NCBI GenBank assembly: GCA_038114465.1
Contig: JAYNQW010000007.1
Location: 78,002 to 142,001, forward strand
Length of the DNA: 64,000 nucleotides
DNA from: CALINB01 sp938045325
GTDB lineage: Bacteria; Pseudomonadota; Alphaproteobacteria; Rhodospirillales; CALINB01
Reading direction: 5' to 3'
In this document: piece after piece, positions 53,878 to 62,400 of the stretch
Layout: each line of letters begins with the position of its first letter
Position numbering within the stretch: position 1 is the stretch's first letter
Made by a program: the position numbers and the translations under genes
The notes under the pieces: generated by a model
What the model saw: the letters and a program-made list of their open reading frames with translations, nothing else
What the model was told of the DNA's origin: nothing
The model's database searches: none

Positions 53878-55350
53878 ATGAGTATTCCTGAGGCCCTGAC
53901 ATTCGACGATGTAATCCTGGTTCCGGCCGAATCCGACGTCCTGCCCTCTGCGGCGCAAACCAACACCCGCCTCACCAAAACCATTAATCTCGGCATTCCG
54001 CTCATTTCCGCGGCGATGGATACCGTGACGGAAAGCGCACTGGCCATTGCCATGGCTCAGGCTGGCGGCATCGGTGTTGTTCATAAAAATTTGGAAGCCG
54101 AAGAACAGGCGACCGAGGTGCGCAAAGTAAAAAAATTCGAATCCGGCATGGTGGTCGATCCGATCACGATTAACCCGGAAGCAACCCTCGAAGACGCCCT
54201 TGCCATTAAAGAGTCACACAACATCTCCGGTATTCCCGTCGTTCAGAACGGCGGCACACTGGTCGGCATCCTTACCAACCGCGACGTGCGGTTTGCCACC
54301 GACCCGAAACAGCCGGTTAGAGAATTGATGACGCCGCACGAAAGCGGTCACCCATTGGTGACTGTGAAGGAAGGTGTTGAGCGCGAAGAAGCGATGCGGC
54401 TGCTGCACCAGAATCGGATCGAAAAACTCGTTGTCGTCGACGACCAGGACCGCTGCATCGGTCTTATCACCGTAAAAGACATCGAAAAATCACAACAATT
54501 TCCAAATGCCTGCAAGGACGATAAAGGCCGTCTGCGGGTCGCGGCGGCGACCGGCGTTGCCGATGCCGGACTAAAACGCGCCGAAGCCTTGCTTGATGCT
54601 GAGGTGGACGTGATTGTCGTCGATACCGCACACGGACATTCCAAAGGCGTGCTCGATGCGGTCAACCGGATCAAAAAACTCAGCAATCACGCTCAAGTCG
54701 TCGCCGGCAACATTGCGACACCGGACGGCGCGCAAGCCTTGATTGATGCGGGTGCCGATTGCGTCAAAGTCGGAATCGGTCCGGGCACGATCTGCACGAC
54801 ACGCATGGTCGCCGGTGTCGGCATGCCGCAGCTCTCGGCCGTCATGGAAGTCGCCGAGTTAACTCATAAGCACGGCATCCCTTTAATTGCCGACGGCGGC
54901 ATCAAACAATCCGGTGATATTGTCAAAGCCATCGCGGCGGGTGCCGAGTGCGTCATGATCGGCTCATTGTTTGCCGGCACTGATGAAAGCCCAGGCGAAG
55001 TCTTCTTGTATCAAGGCCGTTCTTATAAGTCTTATCGTGGCATGGGCTCGCTGAGTGCCATGGCCCGCGGCTCGGCCGACCGCTACTTCCAACAAGACGT
55101 TTCGAGCAATCTCAAATACGTACCCGAAGGCATCGAAGGCCAAGTTCCCTATAAAGGCGCATTGGGAACCGTCATTCATCAATTGGTCGGCGGCTTGCGC
55201 GCCGGCATGGGCTACACCGGCAGCGCGACCATCAAAGATCTACAGGAGCGCGCCGTCTTCCGCCGCCTCACCGGTGCGGGCTTGAAGGAAAGTCACGTTC
55301 ACGACGTGACCATCACCCGCGAGGCCCCTAACTATCGGAGCAACAACTGA
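53878..55350 (+). CDS. guaB: Inosine-5'-monophosphate dehydrogenase
   Basis: GuaB oxidises IMP to XMP, the committed step to GMP; GuaA, which completes the route, is at 62401. The 490-aa protein has the N-terminal LTFDDVILVPAESDVLPS, two CBS domains at about 95-205 (ISGIPVVQNGGTLVGILTNRDV and RIEKLVVVDDQDRCIGLITVKDI), the nucleophile Cys306 in GPGTICTT, the flap YRGMGS, and the C-terminal phosphate site. Its TGA overlaps the likely CTG start of the next gene. Confidence 0.97.
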   Translation: MSIPEALTFDDVILVPAESDVLPSAAQTNTRLTKTINLGIPLISAAMDTVTESALAIAMAQAGGIGVVHKNLEAEEQATEVRKVKKFESGMVVDPITINPEATLEDALAIKESHNISGIPVVQNGGTLVGILTNRDVRFATDPKQPVRELMTPHESGHPLVTVKEGVEREEAMRLLHQNRIEKLVVVDDQDRCIGLITVKDIEKSQQFPNACKDDKGRLRVAAATGVADAGLKRAEALLDAEVDVIVVDTAHGHSKGVLDAVNRIKKLSNHAQVVAGNIATPDGAQALIDAGADCVKVGIGPGTICTTRMVAGVGMPQLSAVMEVAELTHKHGIPLIADGGIKQSGDIVKAIAAGAECVMIGSLFAGTDESPGEVFLYQGRSYKSYRGMGSLSAMARGSADRYFQQDVSSNLKYVPEGIEGQVPYKGALGTVIHQLVGGLRAGMGYTGSATIKDLQERAVFRRLTGAGLKESHVHDVTITREAPNYRSNN

Positions 55351-56675
55351 CCCCCGCCGGCCGCCTGCAAGCGGTTATCGATCTTCTGACGACACTCGAA
55401 GACATCCTGGTTCATGGCGGTTCAGGCCATGGCATCCCGAACGCCTACTTTCGCAAACGACGATACGCCGGTTCCAAGGACCGTCGCGATATTATCGAGC
55501 GTTATTATTGTATTCTACGCCGCCGCGCCAAACTCGATTGGTGGATTGAGCAAACTACCGCGTCCGTCAATCCCTCGCCGCGCTCGCGCGTCATCGCGGA
55601 TTTGGTTTTGTGCCACGGATTAGACAAAAACGGGATCGACGCGGAATTCGGCAGCACGCCGTACGCCCCATCGGCGTTAACACCCGCGGAGACCGATCTC
55701 ATCGGTAAGCTCGAAGGCCGCTCTCTTGAAGACCCCAAGCAGCCCGATGGGGTCCGCTATGAGTTTCCTGCCTGGCTCGAAGAGCCGCTACAGCGTCATT
55801 TCGGTGAAAATTTATCCGCCGAACTTAATGCCTTAAACAAACCCGCGCCGGTCGATCTTCGCGTCAATACGTTAAAAACGACCCGGGAAGAACTGCTCGA
55901 AGCCTTAACCACCGAAGGGCTTTCCGTCGAACCCACCCCCCGTTCGCCGAACGGCATTCGCATAACCGGCAATCCAAATGCAACCCGCACACGATTGTTC
56001 AAGGACGGGTTGTTCGAAATTCAAGACGAAGGTTCGCAGCTCGCGTCTTTCCTTGTCGACGCGCGCCCCGGCATGACCGTGATCGATTACTGCGCGGGCG
56101 GCGGCGGCAAATCCCTCGCCCTCGTCAATACCATGCTCGACAACAATCGTTTCGACGGGCAACTCTGGGCCTGCGATGTCAGCGAAACGCGACTGGGCGA
56201 ACTCGAGAAACGCGCCATTCGCAACGGCGTCATCGAAGCAATAAACACGCACGTTATAACGGATAATGACGTTTGGCTTACCGACAATGTAGGTTTGGCT
56301 GACCGTGTGTTGGCGGACGTGCCGTGTTCGGGCAGCGGTGCCTGGCGCCGCGAACCGGAAAACCGCTGGCGGCTCACGCCGGAAAGCTTGGGGGACCTGA
56401 TCGCCAGACAACAAGACATTCTCGATCGCGCCAGCACACTCGTTAAATCCGGCGGGCGTCTCGTTTATGTAACCTGCTCGATTGTACCGGGCGAAAACGA
56501 AGAGCAAATCGAATGGTTTCTCGCCAAGCACACCGAATTTTCGCTGATGCCCATTGCCGAGATCTGGCAAAACACCATCGGTGGCGCACCTACCGCGCCA
56601 AATGAAATGCTGCGTCTCAGCCCGGCAACCACGAACACTGACGGTTTTTTCATCGCCGTCCTGCAAAAGCACTGA
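55347..56675 (+). CDS. RsmB/NOP2-family RNA (cytosine-5-)-methyltransferase, probable CTG start
   Basis: A 442-aa SAM-dependent RNA m5C methyltransferase. Homology to the family N-terminus (LTPAGRLQAVIDLL, then YFRKRRYAGSKDRR) continues upstream to CTG at 55347, with no ATG, GTG or TTG near. GGAG at 55337-55340 is correctly spaced, and the CTG overlaps the guaB TGA, so CTG initiation is likely. An NusB-like N-terminal part precedes the catalytic domain, which has the SAM motif DYCAGGGGKSLAL and the two catalytic cysteines in ADVPCSGSGAWRREP and YVTCSIVPGENE. The exact rRNA target is not certain. Confidence 0.9.
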   Translation: MTPAGRLQAVIDLLTTLEDILVHGGSGHGIPNAYFRKRRYAGSKDRRDIIERYYCILRRRAKLDWWIEQTTASVNPSPRSRVIADLVLCHGLDKNGIDAEFGSTPYAPSALTPAETDLIGKLEGRSLEDPKQPDGVRYEFPAWLEEPLQRHFGENLSAELNALNKPAPVDLRVNTLKTTREELLEALTTEGLSVEPTPRSPNGIRITGNPNATRTRLFKDGLFEIQDEGSQLASFLVDARPGMTVIDYCAGGGGKSLALVNTMLDNNRFDGQLWACDVSETRLGELEKRAIRNGVIEAINTHVITDNDVWLTDNVGLADRVLADVPCSGSGAWRREPENRWRLTPESLGDLIARQQDILDRASTLVKSGGRLVYVTCSIVPGENEEQIEWFLAKHTEFSLMPIAEIWQNTIGGAPTAPNEMLRLSPATTNTDGFFIAVLQKH

Positions 56676-56794
56676 TTTAAAGCAAAAAGATACGATCCCG
56701 GGCTCAAATACGATCAATACGGATTGATCGAACGCCCTAGGGTGGTAAAATTTCCCAACGATTAGCCAGAAGATCAAAATCAGGGGAGAGTAAG

Positions 56795-57138
56795 ATGGCG
56801 ACGGAAAATCATTCGGATCAAAATGATAAGCGGCGTTATCCGCGCGTCGCGCTATCCAAGGCAGCACGGGCACGGGCCAAAAAAGCGAAGACCAGGACGC
56901 GGTCATTCGCGATATTTCCGCCAGCGGCGCATCGATCCAGATGAACACACCTTTGGCAGAAAATTCGGCCATCGAAATCAAAATCGATGGCATCGACCAC
57001 GATATCTCGGGTCATGTCGTGCGCGCATTCGATGACGGCGTCGCCGTCGAGTTCGAGTTGGAAGCGGCCGAAGAAGAGGCCTTGCTGCGCGAAATCAACG
57101 CACTTCACTCGGCGACGTCCCGCGCCGACGAATTTTAA
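56795..57138 (+). pseudogene. PilZ-domain gene with a frameshift at an A6 run
   Basis: GGGGAG six bases before an ATG at 56795 starts MATENHSDQNDKRRYPRVAL, which includes the PilZ RxxxR motif for c-di-GMP. That frame stops at 56942-56944 after 49 codons. The rest of the PilZ domain (DAVIRDISASGASIQM, with the D-x-S-x-x-G motif, to SRADEF) continues in the -1 frame up to 57138. The frames can be joined at AAAAAA (56879-56884) to give about 114 aa of normal PilZ length. It is either a one-base deletion or slippage-dependent expression. Confidence 0.72.
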
Positions 57139-57140
57139 TT

Positions 57141-57560
57141 TTATTTTATCTTCTTCGATTTTTTTGAAGCAGGCGGCGCTTGTTTTAATTCGAAGCGCTT
57201 GCCGTCAACCAGTTTTAATAAATCGAACGAACTGATCAATCCGGTTACGCGTTTTTCCTTCGTCACCACGACATGATGGATTTTGTGCTTGCGCATGATG
57301 CGCGCGGCAATGGAAACATCATTGTACGCGGGCACAGTATAAACGTGATCGTTCATGATTTTGCCGCAGGGTGTTTCGTCCTTTGGATCTTTTGCCAAGT
57401 CCGTCGACGTTATGATGCCGAGTGCCTCATTATCCTCCCCGACAACCGGCAGGGCGCTGATTTTATTTTTTTCCATGATCTGCCGGGCATGAACCACCGA
57501 ATGGTGTTTCTGGACTGTGATCACGCGTTTCGCCATGATATCGGCAATTTTAATGTTCAT
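57141..57560 (-). CDS. Two-CBS-domain protein
   Basis: A 139-aa stand-alone Bateman module. CBS1 spans about 1-60 (IADIMAKRVITVQKHHSV...ISALPVVGEDNEALGIITSTDL), and CBS2 about 65-122 (IMNDHVYTVPAYNDVSIAARIM...IHHVVVTKEKRVTGLISSFDLL). A lysine-rich tail (KKSKKIK) follows. Such proteins usually bind AMP, ATP or related nucleotides and regulate a partner that is not evident here. It converges on the broken PilZ gene with two bases between stops. Confidence 0.88.
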   Translation of the reverse strand: MNIKIADIMAKRVITVQKHHSVVHARQIMEKNKISALPVVGEDNEALGIITSTDLAKDPKDETPCGKIMNDHVYTVPAYNDVSIAARIMRKHKIHHVVVTKEKRVTGLISSFDLLKLVDGKRFELKQAPPASKKSKKIK

Positions 57561-57648
57561 AATCCGCCCCCTTCAGTTGATTGGTGCATGCAGGATAGAA
57601 GCCCTTTTTCAGCCCCCCCATGACGTAGATCAAGTAAAAATATGCGAC

Positions 57649-57729
57649 TTACGGCGTCGCGATGAAATCGCCGAGCGATGTGCCTTCATAACCGATGGTA
57701 AAAAGAACCACCCGTTCGTCTTTACTCAT
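57649..57729 (-). pseudogene. Truncated DUF488-family gene
   Basis: A 26-aa remnant whose ATG overlaps the MFS stop. It reads MSKDERVVLFTIGYEGTSLG then DFIATP and stops. FTIGYEGTSLxDF is the hallmark N-terminus of DUF488 proteins, normally well over 100 aa. I could not pick up the expected continuation clearly in other frames downstream, so most of the gene appears deleted. Confidence 0.65.
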
Positions 57730-58958
57730 GCGTCTTCCGTTGCTTGCCCACACCGGTTTAACCGCCACGCCACGCAGAAGCCGATCAGCGCGATAACGGC
57801 AAGAAAGCCGAAATACAGATGATATCCTTGCGCACCCTCGTGGCTTACCACGAACCAACCGGCCACAAGATGGATAAAGATATCGGGGGTGTAACCGACG
57901 ACGGATACGATGCCAACGACAATACCCGTATACGCCATCGGAATGCGGCTTTCCTGCATCAAGGCATAATAAATGCCACGCAGGGCAAACACCGCTATCG
58001 CTACCGCACCGACCTGGATCGCCAACAGCCAGACCGTCGCGGCCGACGGCGGTATTAGGGACAGTGAACCATAAAGAACGAACAGCAGGATAAACGCCCC
58101 CATCACGCCACGCGTCACCCCGATACGGTCTGCCAACAGACCAGCACCGATGGCGGCAATGGGCCGCAACCAATCGCGAAAGGTGCCGAGCTGCGCGCCG
58201 AACACTTTGCTTTGCCCGTAAGCCCGTTCGGCAAAAGCGGGAAATTCGTAACTGCCGACATAAAGCACGTAGCCGTTAAAGATCACGCCCGCCAGCAGCC
58301 ACACTTGAGGCAACCGCACGGCCCGGCGCAACAGCGATTCATTTTCTGAATATTGTGCTTTGTGCTCGTACAAACGATCCGGCACGATCAGCCACACCGC
58401 GATCCCGGCCAGGATCGGCGCCGATGCATACACGGTAAAGACGGCAATGAGACCCTCGCGCACACCGCCCGCATAGGCGAACGCCGCCGTGGCGATACTC
58501 GCCAGCACCGCGCCGGTCACGCCGCGCCCGCCGTCAAGCAATCCGAAGCTCAAGCCTTGTTCGTGCGCGCCGCCCCAATGCCGGGTCGCCTTAATCAGCG
58601 CCGCCCAGAACGTCAGGATCGCGGTGACGCCCCAAAACGCATTCACCGCCAGCATGCCCGTATAGCTCGGCAGGGTCGTCATGTAAGCGCCGCCGAGCCC
58701 GGTACAGACCAGCGAGAATGTCAGCAGCTTTCGCGCCGATATCCGATCGGCGAGCCAGCCGCCCGGGAAGTAGCAAGCCAGCGCTAAGAGGCCGAACGTC
58801 GAATTGAGAAACCCGATCTCGGCACTGTCGATCTGAAAGACCTGTTCCATGCTGGTTTGGAAGGTCTTGCGCATGTACGGCAGCATGTAGATCGCCTCGC
58901 CGGCGAACATCAAACTCGCAATAAAGAACCACCGCCGCCATTTCTGCTGTTCCGTCAT
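57726..58958 (-). CDS. Major facilitator superfamily transporter
   Basis: A 410-aa transporter with 12 predicted helices in two six-helix halves. Loop 2-3 carries GGWLADRISARKLLTFS, the MFS A-motif variant GxLaDRxgrrk, and the second half has GLLADRIGVTRG at the matching place. It resembles the nitrate/sugar-phosphate/monocarboxylate-like general MFS group, but the substrate is unknown. Its last codon overlaps a truncated DUF488 gene. It is divergent from the TPP riboswitch and thiC. Confidence 0.9.
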   Translation of the reverse strand: MTEQQKWRRWFFIASLMFAGEAIYMLPYMRKTFQTSMEQVFQIDSAEIGFLNSTFGLLALACYFPGGWLADRISARKLLTFSLVCTGLGGAYMTTLPSYTGMLAVNAFWGVTAILTFWAALIKATRHWGGAHEQGLSFGLLDGGRGVTGAVLASIATAAFAYAGGVREGLIAVFTVYASAPILAGIAVWLIVPDRLYEHKAQYSENESLLRRAVRLPQVWLLAGVIFNGYVLYVGSYEFPAFAERAYGQSKVFGAQLGTFRDWLRPIAAIGAGLLADRIGVTRGVMGAFILLFVLYGSLSLIPPSAATVWLLAIQVGAVAIAVFALRGIYYALMQESRIPMAYTGIVVGIVSVVGYTPDIFIHLVAGWFVVSHEGAQGYHLYFGFLAVIALIGFCVAWRLNRCGQATEDA

Positions 58959-59084
58959 CGCCGCACTATAGCGTCTCTCCGCCGCAGCGGCGATTTTCTC
59001 CGTGAATCCGGTGGATTTAGCCTTTCCGGCGCCGGTCAGCTCTTGACGCTGGGCCGTCGCGGGATCATCATATTACTAAGTTCC

Positions 59085-59190
59085 GAGGGGAGCCCACTGA
59101 AAACCATCGGCTTAAAACCGAGGTCGGGCTGAGATGGCAACCGCCAAACCCTTCGAACCTGATCCGGGTCATGCCGGCGAAGGGAACGGG
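59085..59190 (+). ncRNA. TPP riboswitch (THI element)
   Basis: The conserved core is present: GGGGAGCCC near 59087, GGGCTGAGATGGC near 59125-59137, and ACCCTTCGAACCTGATCCGGGTC with ATGCCGGCGAAGGGAAC at 59147-59187. It lies in the leader of thiC, so thiamin pyrophosphate should repress thiC. Immediately after it, ACGGGG...CCCCGT (about 59186-59208) can form a hairpin that may be part of the expression platform. Confidence 0.95.
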
Positions 59191-59264
59191 GCGTAATTCA
59201 TCCCCGTTATATAATCCTTCTGACGCTGCCGGAAAGGTTCACACACGCTAATGGGAGAATGATG

Positions 59265-61109
59265 ATGAATGTGCTGACCCAACCGCCGCTGATCGACGTC
59301 ACCACCGGGCCGCTGCCCGCGTCGAAAAAGATTTACGTCAAAGGCGAAATTCACAAGGACATCCGTGTGCCGATGCGCGAAATCGCGCTGCACGAGTCAG
59401 CCAACGAGCCGCCCGTGGTCGTTTACGACACCTCCGGCCCCTACTCCGATCCGGACGCCGACATCGATATCAATCTCGGCCTGCCCCGCTTGCGTGAAGA
59501 ATGGATCAAGGCGCGCGGTGACGTCGAAGAATACGAAGGCCGCGAAGTGCGCCCGGAAGACAACGGCAACGTCACCGGCGACAAGCTCGTCACCGAATTC
59601 CCGAATAAGCAAAAACCGATGCGTGCCAAGGACGGCAAAGCAGTGACGCAGATCGCCTACGCCCGCGCCGGCATCGTTACACCCGAAATGGAATTTATCG
59701 CCATTCGCGAAAACCTGGGCCGCGAAAAACTGAAAGAACAAATCGAACGGAGCGGTGAAAGCTTCGGCGCAGAAATCCCCGATTACATCACGCCCGAGTT
59801 CGTGCGCGATGAAGTCGCCCGCGGCCGCGCAATTATCCCTGCCAACATCAATCACCCGGAATTGGAGCCGCAGATCATCGGCCGCAACTTCTTGGTCAAG
59901 ATCAACGCCAACATCGGCAATTCGGCCGTGACCTCGTCCGTCGCCGAAGAAGTCGAGAAGATGGTGTGGGCGACCCGCTGGGGTGCCGATAACGTGATGG
60001 ACCTGTCCACGGGGCGGAACATTCACAACATCCGCGAATGGATCATCCGCAACTCGCCGGTCCCGATCGGCACGGTGCCGATCTACCAAGCGCTTGAAAA
60101 AGTCGACAAAGCTGAGGACCTCACCTGGGAGATCTATCGCGACACGCTCATCGAGCAATGCGAACAAGGGGTCGATTACTTCACGATCCATGCCGGCGTG
60201 CGTCTCCGTTACGTACCGCTGACCGCAAACCGGGTGACCGGCATTGTCTCGCGCGGTGGCTCGATCATGGCGAAGTGGTGCCTCGCGCATCATAAAGAAA
60301 GCTTCCTCTACGAAAACTTCGAGGAAATCTGCGACATCATGCGCGCTTATGATGTCTCCTTCTCACTGGGCGACGGCTTGCGTCCGGGCTCGATCGCGGA
60401 CGCGAACGACGAAGCCCAGTTCGGCGAATTGGAAACACTCGGCGAGCTGACCGACATCGCCTGGAAGAAAGACTGCCAGGTCATGATCGAAGGCCCCGGC
60501 CACGTGCCGATGAACAAGATCAAGGTCAACATGGAAAAGCAGCTCGAGGTCTGCAAGGAAGCGCCGTTTTACACGCTCGGCCCGCTCACGACCGACATCG
60601 CACCCGGCTACGATCACATCACATCCGGCATCGGGGCTGCTATGATCGGCTGGTACGGCACGGCCATGCTGTGTTACGTCACGCCGAAGGAACACTTGGG
60701 TCTGCCCGATAAGAACGACGTGAAGGTCGGCGTGGTCACCTATAAAATCGCCGCCCATGCCGCCGATATCGCCAAGGGCCACCCGGCGGCACAAGTCCGC
60801 GACGATGCGCTCTCGCGCGCCCGTTTCGAGTTCCGCTGGGAAGATCAGTTCAACCTGGCGCTCGACCCGGAAACCGCGAAAGACTTCCACGATCGCACCT
60901 TGCCGAAAGAAGCCCATAAAGTGGCGCACTTCTGCTCCATGTGTGGGCCGAAGTTCTGCTCCATGGAAATCACCCAGCAGGTGCGCGATTTCGTCTCGGA
61001 CGAAAAAGCCAAAGAAAAAGAACTGGGCATGAAGGAGATGAGCGAGAAATTCCGCGAATCGGGCTCGGAAGTCTATCAACCGGCAAACAAGGTGAATGCC
61101 GCGGAGTAA
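59265..61109 (+). CDS. thiC: Phosphomethylpyrimidine synthase ThiC
   Basis: ThiC is a radical-SAM enzyme that rearranges AIR into the HMP pyrimidine of thiamin. Three ATGs stand in a row; GGGAG at 59253-59257 best fits the third (614 aa, MNVLTQPP). The N-terminal domain has PMREIALHES and VYDTSGPYSDP; the barrel has NINHPELEPQIIGRNFLVKINANIGNSAV and EGPGHVPMNKI; the iron-sulfur site is the C-terminal CSMCGPKFC. It is under the TPP riboswitch. No other thi gene is visible in the window. Confidence 0.98.
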   Translation: MNVLTQPPLIDVTTGPLPASKKIYVKGEIHKDIRVPMREIALHESANEPPVVVYDTSGPYSDPDADIDINLGLPRLREEWIKARGDVEEYEGREVRPEDNGNVTGDKLVTEFPNKQKPMRAKDGKAVTQIAYARAGIVTPEMEFIAIRENLGREKLKEQIERSGESFGAEIPDYITPEFVRDEVARGRAIIPANINHPELEPQIIGRNFLVKINANIGNSAVTSSVAEEVEKMVWATRWGADNVMDLSTGRNIHNIREWIIRNSPVPIGTVPIYQALEKVDKAEDLTWEIYRDTLIEQCEQGVDYFTIHAGVRLRYVPLTANRVTGIVSRGGSIMAKWCLAHHKESFLYENFEEICDIMRAYDVSFSLGDGLRPGSIADANDEAQFGELETLGELTDIAWKKDCQVMIEGPGHVPMNKIKVNMEKQLEVCKEAPFYTLGPLTTDIAPGYDHITSGIGAAMIGWYGTAMLCYVTPKEHLGLPDKNDVKVGVVTYKIAAHAADIAKGHPAAQVRDDALSRARFEFRWEDQFNLALDPETAKDFHDRTLPKEAHKVAHFCSMCGPKFCSMEITQQVRDFVSDEKAKEKELGMKEMSEKFRESGSEVYQPANKVNAAE

Positions 61110-61120
61110 AACCGTAAACG

Positions 61121-62197
61121 TTACTGCAACAGGTCGTTGCCGAATTGCCCTTTGGCATAGTTCGTTTCCGGCGTCCCCATGCTGTCATTATAACCAAACC
61201 GCCTTTTGCCGGTTTTATATAACGCGCCAAGAAAGACGAAGCCGACATTTACGACGTGGGGTTGTTTAAGTTTTTTCGTCACGGAAATACCGCCGGTATG
61301 ATAGAGCGCAACATCGTCCCTTGTATTAACAAGATCCATGGCTTTTTGTTCGGCGTGCATGGCCTTTAATGCCGTTGTCGATAAAACGTAAGAAACGCTC
61401 GGCGCGATCACCATGCGGTCTAAAACATAATACCACCCCGTCGGATCGTAACTCGGTGATTGCTTTACCTTTCTATTGATCTCTTTTAGCTGCTCAACCG
61501 ACAAGCGGGCGAATAAAGCATTTTCAACGGACATCCGCATGCTGTAGGAGGTTGTCGCGCCAGGCCGGGTTTCAATACTCAGCTGCGGCTTATCACTTCC
61601 TTTTTCAAAAAGTTTATTAATGATTTCACCTTCGACCATGGCGTGGTACTCCGCCGTGCCGGCCGATTGATAACCGACATCAAGGTTTTTCCAGGAACTG
61701 GCGGTATCGTCGGCCCGAATGATATTGCCCTTATGCCAGCGAAATACCGTGCCTAATTTAATACCGCCGGCGCGGGGGTGGACCGCCTTAAATTGAAATC
61801 CCGGCGGCAATTTACGGCTTCCTTTTTTTCTATTTGCCGAAATTCGGCGCGCAAGCCGGGGCCACAGGCTCCGATACCGGTCCCACAAGTCGTCTTCCCA
61901 AGCGACCCAATCATGAAACGATATTTCCCGGGGCGATCCGGGCAGCATCTTTTTGGATTGATTAATTACTTGAGACTCCAAGTCGGGTGAATAGCGCATA
62001 AACGTCGAATAGAGAGGCGGCGTCCACTCCCGGACCGCCCAAGGACTGGAGGCCGTTATGGTTGGGGAGGGCCTGGAAGAGCTGTTAGAGCCGGACGACG
62101 CCCCCGATAAACCGAAATCGGACATTTTACAGGCCGAGATCGTAACCGCCAGTGTGGCCAGTGCCAGAAATCGTCCCGTTTTGTTCAATGTATGCAC
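61121..62197 (-). CDS. Putative lipoprotein of unknown function
   Basis: A 358-aa protein with a lipoprotein signal (LATLAVTISAC, lipid cysteine at about residue 23), followed by a Ser/Pro-rich linker to residue 50. The remainder is a mixed alpha/beta domain with SFHDWVAWEDDLWDRYRSLWPRLARR and GWYYVLDRMVIAPSVSYVLSTTALKAM; no family is recognised. Codon and base use look somewhat more AT-rich than the flanking thiC and guaA. It is a single gene between them on the opposite strand. Confidence 0.7.
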   Translation of the reverse strand: MHTLNKTGRFLALATLAVTISACKMSDFGLSGASSGSNSSSRPSPTITASSPWAVREWTPPLYSTFMRYSPDLESQVINQSKKMLPGSPREISFHDWVAWEDDLWDRYRSLWPRLARRISANRKKGSRKLPPGFQFKAVHPRAGGIKLGTVFRWHKGNIIRADDTASSWKNLDVGYQSAGTAEYHAMVEGEIINKLFEKGSDKPQLSIETRPGATTSYSMRMSVENALFARLSVEQLKEINRKVKQSPSYDPTGWYYVLDRMVIAPSVSYVLSTTALKAMHAEQKAMDLVNTRDDVALYHTGGISVTKKLKQPHVVNVGFVFLGALYKTGKRRFGYNDSMGTPETNYAKGQFGNDLLQ

Positions 62198-62400
62198 GCT
62201 TATGCCCCCCAGTGAACTAAATCCAAATTTTTACAACAATAGATTATATTCAAATTCATAAATCGATGGACAGCAGAATCGGATAACGTTTTTTTGATGT
62301 CGAGAAATCGCCGATTTTGGTCCTTTCAGGCATGAAGACCGGAATCCCTGACGTTGAATCCCGGCTTTTCATTCGGTCGTGACTCACGTATGAAAAGTCT

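Noticed and set aside
55905..56993. Minus-strand ORF of 362 codons opposite the RsmB-like gene
   Set aside because: The plus-strand frame carries methyltransferase motifs throughout. The antisense frame has none and runs through the gap and the PilZ gene.
59397..60293. Minus-strand ORF opposite thiC
   Set aside because: Mirror of the ThiC frame, no motifs and no ribosome site.
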